Assembly: GCA_937892635.1 (NCBI GenBank)
Contig: CALBKB010000042.1
Location: 1-8,855, forward strand
Direction of reading: 5' to 3'
Length of the DNA: 8,855 nt
Origin: an uncultured Clostridia bacterium
GTDB taxonomy: Bacteria; Bacillota; Clostridia; Oscillospirales; UMGS1783
Below the pieces are notes generated by a model. The model saw only the letters and a program-made list of their open reading frames with translations, did not search any database and was not told the DNA's origin. A program made the position numbers and the translations under genes. This document shows positions 5,547 through 8,855 of this stretch, one piece after another (position 1 is the stretch's first letter; each line of letters opens with the position of its first letter).

Positions 5547-6188
5547 ATGGAACAAAAAGGGGTAATACCCGAGGTATTTGCCAAGCGATTGACCCAAACG
5601 ATAGCCGAGCGTGGCGAGAGTTGTCATTCGGTGGCGGCGGCGGTGCATCTGTCGGCGGGCACCATCAGTCGCTATTGTAACAATTTGATTGATAAGCCCA
5701 AGACGGCGGTGGTGCGGATGCTGGCCGAGCATCTGCGTGTGGAGCCGCAGTGGTTGATGGGGCACGATACCCCGCGCGAGCAGAGGCAAGCGGCGGGGCT
5801 GATGGCGGTAGAACGGCGGCGTCTGCCCGTGTTGGGGCAGGTGGCGGCGGGTCAGCCGATTTTGGCCGACGAGGAGCACGACGGCTTTGTCGAGGCCGGT
5901 GCCGAGCGAGCCGATTTCTGCCTGCGCGTCAAGGGCGACAGCATGATCGGTGCGCGCATTTACGACGGCGACGTCGTCTTCATTCACGCCCAGCCCGACG
6001 TGGAGGACGGCGAGATCGCGGTGGTTCTGGTCGACGACGAGGCCACCCTCAAGCGGGTCTATAAATTGGGCGACCGCGTCATTCTGCGCGCCGAAAACCC
6101 GGCCTATCCCCCCATGGAATTTTCCCGCACCGACGGCAAGGTGCTGCGCATCCTCGGCAAGGCCGTCGCCTTCCAAGCCAAACTATGA
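5547..6188 (+). CDS. LexA/CI-type phage repressor (HTH plus S24 peptidase)
   Basis: A 213-aa repressor with an N-terminal XRE-type helix-turn-helix (about 10-65; SVAAAVHLSAGTISRYCNN) and a C-terminal S24 self-cleavage domain. The cleavage site is GQVAAGQP, with the scissile bond predicted between Ala101 and Gly102. The catalytic Ser132 lies in VKGDSMIG and the Lys169 in ATLKRVY, the usual 37 residues later. The family binds operators as dimers and is inactivated by RecA-stimulated self-cleavage after DNA damage. The ATG at 5547 is chosen because AAAGGAGG (5531-5538) precedes it by 8 nt; the frame stays open upstream only across the promoter. It is divergent from the phage operon, so it is the likely immunity repressor. 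The stop overlaps a mini-ORF (ATGA), which links it to the HAD gene. Confidence 0.92.
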   Translation: MEQKGVIPEVFAKRLTQTIAERGESCHSVAAAVHLSAGTISRYCNNLIDKPKTAVVRMLAEHLRVEPQWLMGHDTPREQRQAAGLMAVERRRLPVLGQVAAGQPILADEEHDGFVEAGAERADFCLRVKGDSMIGARIYDGDVVFIHAQPDVEDGEIAVVLVDDEATLKRVYKLGDRVILRAENPAYPPMEFSRTDGKVLRILGKAVAFQAKL

Positions 6189-6242
6189 TTACCCACATCA
6201 TCTGGGAGGCGTTTGCTCTATGATTACCCACATTATTTGGGA
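6183..6242 (+). repeat. Imperfect 25-bp tandem repeat duplicating the HAD gene 5' end
   Basis: CTATGATTACCCACAT plus nine more bases at 6183-6207 recurs at 6218-6242, a period of 35 bp with 23 of 25 identical. The second copy is the true start of the HAD gene (MITHIIW). Both differences are ATC versus ATT at the third positions of Ile5 and Ile6, so they are silent in the HAD frame. Because 35 is not a multiple of three, the first copy is out of frame with the HAD gene. The junction after copy 1 supplies the GGGAGG that now acts as the HAD ribosome binding site. Confidence 0.85.
6185..6223 (+). CDS. 12-codon mini-ORF coupling repressor to HAD gene (possible)
   Basis: The ATG at 6185 overlaps the repressor stop (ATGA) and encodes MITHIIWEAFAL, and its TGA (6221-6223) overlaps the HAD ATG at 6220. 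The first seven residues equal the HAD N-terminus because it lies in the duplicated repeat. No Shine-Dalgarno is seen in front, so translation would depend on ribosomes terminating on the repressor. It may only be a fossil of the duplication, or it may relay ribosomes to the HAD gene. Confidence 0.3.
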   Translation: MITHIIWEAFAL

Positions 6243-6828
6243 TTGGAACGGAACGTTGCTCGATGACGTGTCCCTCAATCTGGATATTCTCAACCGTCTG
6301 CGGCAGCAGGAGGGGCTGGCGCCGCTGAGCCTGGCGCAATACCGCGCCGCCTTCGGCTTTCCCATTCGCGATTTTTACGAGCGTATCGGCTTTGATTTTG
6401 ACAAGACGCCCTACGAGGTGTTGGCCGACCGCTACTGGGCGCTCTACGAGCAGGGGGTCAAGACCTGTCCGCTGGCTCTCGACGCTCTGCGCACCCTCGC
6501 CGCCCTGCCCTGTACCCATATCCTGCTGTCGGCCTCGCCCTTGGCGGCCTTGCAGGCGCAGGTGGCGCAATTTCCGGGGCTGGTCGGGCGGTTTGCCCGC
6601 GTGCTGGGCACCGATAATCGGCTGGGCGCGTCCAAAACGGCGCTGGCGCAAGGCTTGCGCGCCGAGGGGCTGTGCCCGCCCGAGGAGATGCTGGTGGTGG
6701 GTGACACCGACCACGACGCCGCCACCGCCGCCGTGCTGGGCTGTCGCTTTGTGCCCTACGCCGGCGGACACCAAGCCAACAACGGTATGTCTTCACTCTG
6801 GGAGGTAACCCATGTCATTAACGTATAA
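6220..6828 (+). CDS. HAD-superfamily hydrolase, phosphoglycolate-phosphatase-like
   Basis: A 202-aa predicted cytosolic phosphatase; the substrate is unknown. Motif I is IWDWNGTLLDD with nucleophile Asp8, motif II is the Ser in HILLSAS (about residue 105), motif III is the Lys in GASKTALA, and motif IV is VVGDTDHDAATAA. The segment between motifs I and II looks like a small helical cap, as in phosphoglycolate-phosphatase-like members. The second Asp of the usual DxDGT is Asn10, seen in a DWNGT subgroup, and may alter activity or substrate. The start at 6220 has GGGAGG (6204-6209) 10 nt upstream, created at the junction of the tandem repeat. The 3' end overlaps azlC by 17 nt, so it sits in an operon with the repressor and azlCD. 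Confidence 0.88.
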   Translation: MITHIIWDWNGTLLDDVSLNLDILNRLRQQEGLAPLSLAQYRAAFGFPIRDFYERIGFDFDKTPYEVLADRYWALYEQGVKTCPLALDALRTLAALPCTHILLSASPLAALQAQVAQFPGLVGRFARVLGTDNRLGASKTALAQGLRAEGLCPPEEMLVVGDTDHDAATAAVLGCRFVPYAGGHQANNGMSSLWEVTHVINV

Positions 6829-7504
6829 GAAAGGTCTCCAAGACGGCATCCCCATCGGACTGGGCTACCTGTCGGTATCCTTCACCTTCGGCATGATGTG
6901 CGCCAAGGGGCAGTTGCCGCTGTGGGTGGCGCAACTGATTTCCATGACCAACCTGACCTCGGCGGGGCAGTTTGCCGCCACCGACCTGATCTTGGCGCAG
7001 GGTCTGCTCATGGAAGTCTTCGTCACCACGCTGGTCATCAACCTGCGCTATATGCTCATGTCCTTCTCCCTCTCGCAAAAACTCGCCCCGTCCATGCCGC
7101 GCTGGAAACGCGCCTGCCTGGCCTTTTTCAACACCGACGAGATCTTCGCCGTGGCCATGCAGCAGCAGGGTTACGTGGGCGCTCGCTACCTGCTGGGACT
7201 GGCCACCCTGCCCTATCTGGGCTGGTCGGGCGGCACGCTGCTGGGCGCCGTGGCCACGGGGCTGCTGCCCGAGAGCCTGTCAAGTGCGTTGGGCGTGGCC
7301 ATCTACGGCATGTTCATCGCCATCATTGTGCCGCCTGCCAAGCAGGACAAGGCGGTGCTGACCACCGTAGGGCTGGCCATCGGACTCTCCTGCGCTCTGC
7401 GCGCCTTGACCGACCTGTCTTCCGGCTGGATCATCATTCTCTGCGCCCTGCTCGCCGCCGGCGCCGCCGCGGTGATATTCCCCGTGAAGGAGGCGCAGTC
7501 ATGA
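6812..7504 (+). CDS. azlC: AzlC, large subunit of branched-chain amino acid exporter
   Basis: A 230-aa membrane protein of the AzlC (LIV-E) family, which exports branched-chain and related amino acids together with AzlD. Hydrophobic segments lie at about 13-31, 55-75, 127-150, 157-174, 183-198 and 205-224. Family marks are IPIGLGYLSVSFTFG near the N-terminus, TNLTSAGQFA (46-55), NLRYMLMS (77-84) and FNTDEIFAV (106-114). The length is normal. GGAGG (6801-6805) lies 6 nt before the ATG, inside the HAD gene, and its stop overlaps the azlD ATG (ATGA). Context implies expression from the repressor promoter unless an internal promoter exists; I see none. Confidence 0.92.
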   Translation: MSLTYKKGLQDGIPIGLGYLSVSFTFGMMCAKGQLPLWVAQLISMTNLTSAGQFAATDLILAQGLLMEVFVTTLVINLRYMLMSFSLSQKLAPSMPRWKRACLAFFNTDEIFAVAMQQQGYVGARYLLGLATLPYLGWSGGTLLGAVATGLLPESLSSALGVAIYGMFIAIIVPPAKQDKAVLTTVGLAIGLSCALRALTDLSSGWIIILCALLAAGAAAVIFPVKEAQS

Positions 7505-7806
7505 CCCGTATCCTGCTCTCGGTCGCCATCATGGCGCTGACCACCTATCTGCTGCGCGCCCTGCCGCTGACCCTCTTCACCAAGCAGATCCAAAACGTCT
7601 ATATCCGCTCCTTCTTGACCTACGTCCCCTACGCCGTGCTGGCGGCCATGACCATCCCCGACATCCTCTTCGCCACCGGCGATCTGGTCTCGGCACTGGT
7701 CGGGCTGGGCGTTGCCGTGGCGCTGGCCTGGCTAAACCAAAGCCTGCTCACCGTCGCCCTGTGCGCCTCCGCCGCCGTCCTAATTATGGAATTCCTCTTA
7801 GCATAA
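7501..7806 (+). CDS. azlD: AzlD, small subunit of branched-chain amino acid exporter
   Basis: A 101-aa membrane protein and the partner of AzlC. Three to four hydrophobic segments are visible (about 3-22, 40-57, 61-78, 81-100). Typical family motifs are TYLLRALPL (15-23) and YVPYAVLAAMTIPDIL (41-56). It starts in a 4-nt ATGA overlap with azlC, with AAGGAGG (7487-7493) seven bases upstream, so equal production of the two subunits by coupled translation is expected. A strong hairpin follows 12 nt after the stop and likely ends the operon. Confidence 0.9.
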   Translation: MTRILLSVAIMALTTYLLRALPLTLFTKQIQNVYIRSFLTYVPYAVLAAMTIPDILFATGDLVSALVGLGVAVALAWLNQSLLTVALCASAAVLIMEFLLA

Positions 7807-7818
7807 CATTCCCCCCTC

Positions 7819-7850
7819 TTCGGCTCCCCTTGTTCGCAAGGGGAGCCGAA
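7819..7850. repeat. Perfect 14-bp hairpin with TTCG loop after azlD
   Basis: TTCGGCTCCCCTTG (7819-7832) pairs exactly with 7837-7850 around a TTCG loop. It lies 12 nt after the azlD stop and about 20 nt before the glyQS promoter. No T-run follows on either strand, so Rho-independent termination is uncertain, though the stem is very stable and could end or protect the mRNA. It shares the core GGCTCCCC/GGGGAGCC with the hairpin at 144-169, suggesting a dispersed repeat family. Confidence 0.8.
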
Positions 7851-7871
7851 TTGGAAAGATTTATGGTTGCA

Positions 7872-7900
7872 TTGTCCGTTATTTTATAGTAAGATAGTAT
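7872..7900 (+). promoter_or_regulatory. Probable glyQS promoter
   Basis: TTGTCC (7872-7877), a 17-bp spacer and TAGTAT (7895-7900), followed by more AT-rich sequence (7901-7913). The region is far more AT-rich than its surroundings. TATATT at 7898-7903 is an alternative -10 with a poorer spacer. The leader before glyQS would be only about 25 nt, too short for a T-box. Confidence 0.45.
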
Positions 7901-7928
7901 ATTATAAATATTTCAAAGGAAGTATATC

Positions 7929-8855
7929 ATGAAAAACACCGAAAAAACTATGGAAAAGATCGTTTCCCTGTGCAAAGGCCGCGGCTTCATCTTCGCCGGC
8001 AGCGAGATCTACGGCGGTCTGGCCAACACCTGGGACTACGGCCCGCTGGGCGTTGAACTCAAAAACAACGTCAAGGCCGCCTGGTGGCGCAAGTTTGTGC
8101 AGGAAAATAAATATAACGTCGGCCTCGACGCCGCCATTCTTATGAACCCCCAAACCTGGGTGGCTTCGGGTCACGTCGGCGGCTTTAGCGACCCGCTCAT
8201 GGACTGCAAGGAGTGCAAGGAGCGCTTCCGCGCCGATAAGGTCATCGAGGATTGGTGCGCCGAAAACGGGGTTGATCCGGGCAAGGCGGTCGACGCCATG
8301 AGCCAAACCGAAATGAAGGACTTCGTCGAGTCCCACAACATCCCCTGCCCCACCTGCGGCAAGCATAACTGGACCGATATCCGTCAGTTTAACCTGATGT
8401 TCAAAACCTTCCAGGGCGTCACCGAGGATGCCAAGAACGCCGTCTATCTGCGCCCCGAAACGGCGCAGGGCATCTTCGTCAACTTCAACAACGTCGCCCG
8501 CACCACCCGCAAAAAACTCCCCTTCGGCGTGGCGCAGATCGGTAAATCCTTCCGCAACGAAATCACCCCCGGCAACTTCACCTTCCGTACCCGCGAGTTT
8601 GAACAGATGGAGCTGGAATTCTTCTGCTCGCCCGGCACCGAGCTGGAATGGTTCGGGTATTGGAAAAACTTCTGCAAGAATTGGCTGCTTTCCTTGGGCA
8701 TCCAAGAGGAAAACCTGCGCCTGCGCGACCATGACCCCGAGGAGCTGAGCCACTACTCCAACGCCACCACCGACTTTGAATTCGTCTTCCCCTTCGGCTG
8801 GGGCGAACTCTGGGGCGTCGCGTCCCGTACCAACTTCGACCTCAACGCCCATCAG
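7929..8855 (+). CDS. glyQS: Glycyl-tRNA synthetase, dimeric single-chain type (partial)
   Basis: The first 309 codons, open to the right edge, of the class II enzyme that charges tRNA-Gly with glycine using ATP. Marks are GSEIYGGLANTWDYGPLG (24-41), MNPQTWVASGHVGGFSDP (72-89), YLRPETAQGIFVNF (173-186) and motif 2 FRNEITPGNFTFRTREFEQ (208-226, with E228 onwards). Paired cysteines C93/C96 (CKEC) and C140/C143 (CPTC) form a likely zinc site in the insertion domain, as in many Firmicutes enzymes. It is the alpha2-type enzyme, not the two-gene alpha2beta2 type. The ATG at 7929 has AAAGGA (7915-7920) 8 nt upstream; Met8 is a less likely start. The C-terminal anticodon-binding part lies outside the window. 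Confidence 0.95.
   Translation, partial: MKNTEKTMEKIVSLCKGRGFIFAGSEIYGGLANTWDYGPLGVELKNNVKAAWWRKFVQENKYNVGLDAAILMNPQTWVASGHVGGFSDPLMDCKECKERFRADKVIEDWCAENGVDPGKAVDAMSQTEMKDFVESHNIPCPTCGKHNWTDIRQFNLMFKTFQGVTEDAKNAVYLRPETAQGIFVNFNNVARTTRKKLPFGVAQIGKSFRNEITPGNFTFRTREFEQMELEFFCSPGTELEWFGYWKNFCKNWLLSLGIQEENLRLRDHDPEELSHYSNATTDFEFVFPFGWGELWGVASRTNFDLNAHQ

Noticed and set aside
6183..6242. Tandem repeat as a phage attachment site pair (attL/attR)
   Set aside because: Attachment repeats flank the integrated element, not each other 35 bp apart. No copy of the 25-mer was noticed elsewhere in the window, so att is unsupported unless a third copy lies beyond position 1.
7807..7928. Glycine T-box riboswitch upstream of glyQS
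   Set aside because: The leader from the likely promoter is about 25 nt, and there is no specifier stem, T-box sequence (TGGNACC-type) or antiterminator/terminator pair. The only structure is the simple hairpin at 7819-7850, upstream of the promoter.
7902..8852. Long minus-strand open frame opposite the glycyl-tRNA synthetase gene
   Set aside because: The plus strand encodes an unmistakable GlyRS. The antisense product is a compositional shadow without recognisable domains.

Overview
The window looks like a junction between a temperate-phage-type head and packaging module (minus strand, about 1-5400) and a block of chromosomal-type genes (plus strand, about 5547-8855). The DNA is GC-rich, and nearly every gene has a strong AGGAGG-type ribosome binding site. 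The dimeric glycyl-tRNA synthetase, AzlC/AzlD pair, LexA-type phage repressor and head proteins together suggest a Clostridia-class Firmicute, probably a gut Oscillospirales relative. The taxonomic call is inference from gene style.

Minus-strand region. Read right to left from a consensus promoter at 5484-5456, the genes are: a small cysteine-rich zinc-binding-type protein, a DUF6291-like phage protein, a candidate small terminase, the large terminase, portal, scaffold, major capsid protein, and the first 42 codons of a further protein cut by the window edge. Spacing is tight throughout, as in a phage late operon. Two long gene-free gaps stand out, before the Cys-rich gene and before the small terminase. 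Each carries a copy of the same 30-bp leader repeat at almost the same distance from the start codon.

Control region (5384-5546). Two back-to-back promoters have -35 boxes 10 bp apart. One drives the phage genes leftwards and the other drives a LexA/CI-type self-cleaving repressor rightwards. GTTGC-type half-sites overlap both promoters and are candidate operators. No integrase, excisionase, cro, antirepressor, recombination or replication block lies between the repressor and the packaging genes. This is unusual and points to a minimal or deleted prophage, a capsid-forming satellite, or a domesticated particle locus.

Plus-strand region. The repressor is followed without a visible terminator by a HAD-family hydrolase, azlC and azlD (branched-chain amino acid exporter), which overlap or nearly touch. 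The repressor/HAD junction holds an imperfect 25-bp tandem repeat that duplicates the 5' end of the HAD gene. It creates a 12-codon mini-ORF joined to both neighbours by ATGA overlaps. A strong hairpin ends the operon, and glyQS (glycyl-tRNA synthetase, running off the right edge) follows with its own promoter. The hairpin core GGCTCCCC/GGGGAGCC also occurs inside the phage cluster at 144-169.

Limits: both ends of the element lie outside the window or cannot be fixed, and family assignments rest on motif recognition without database searches.
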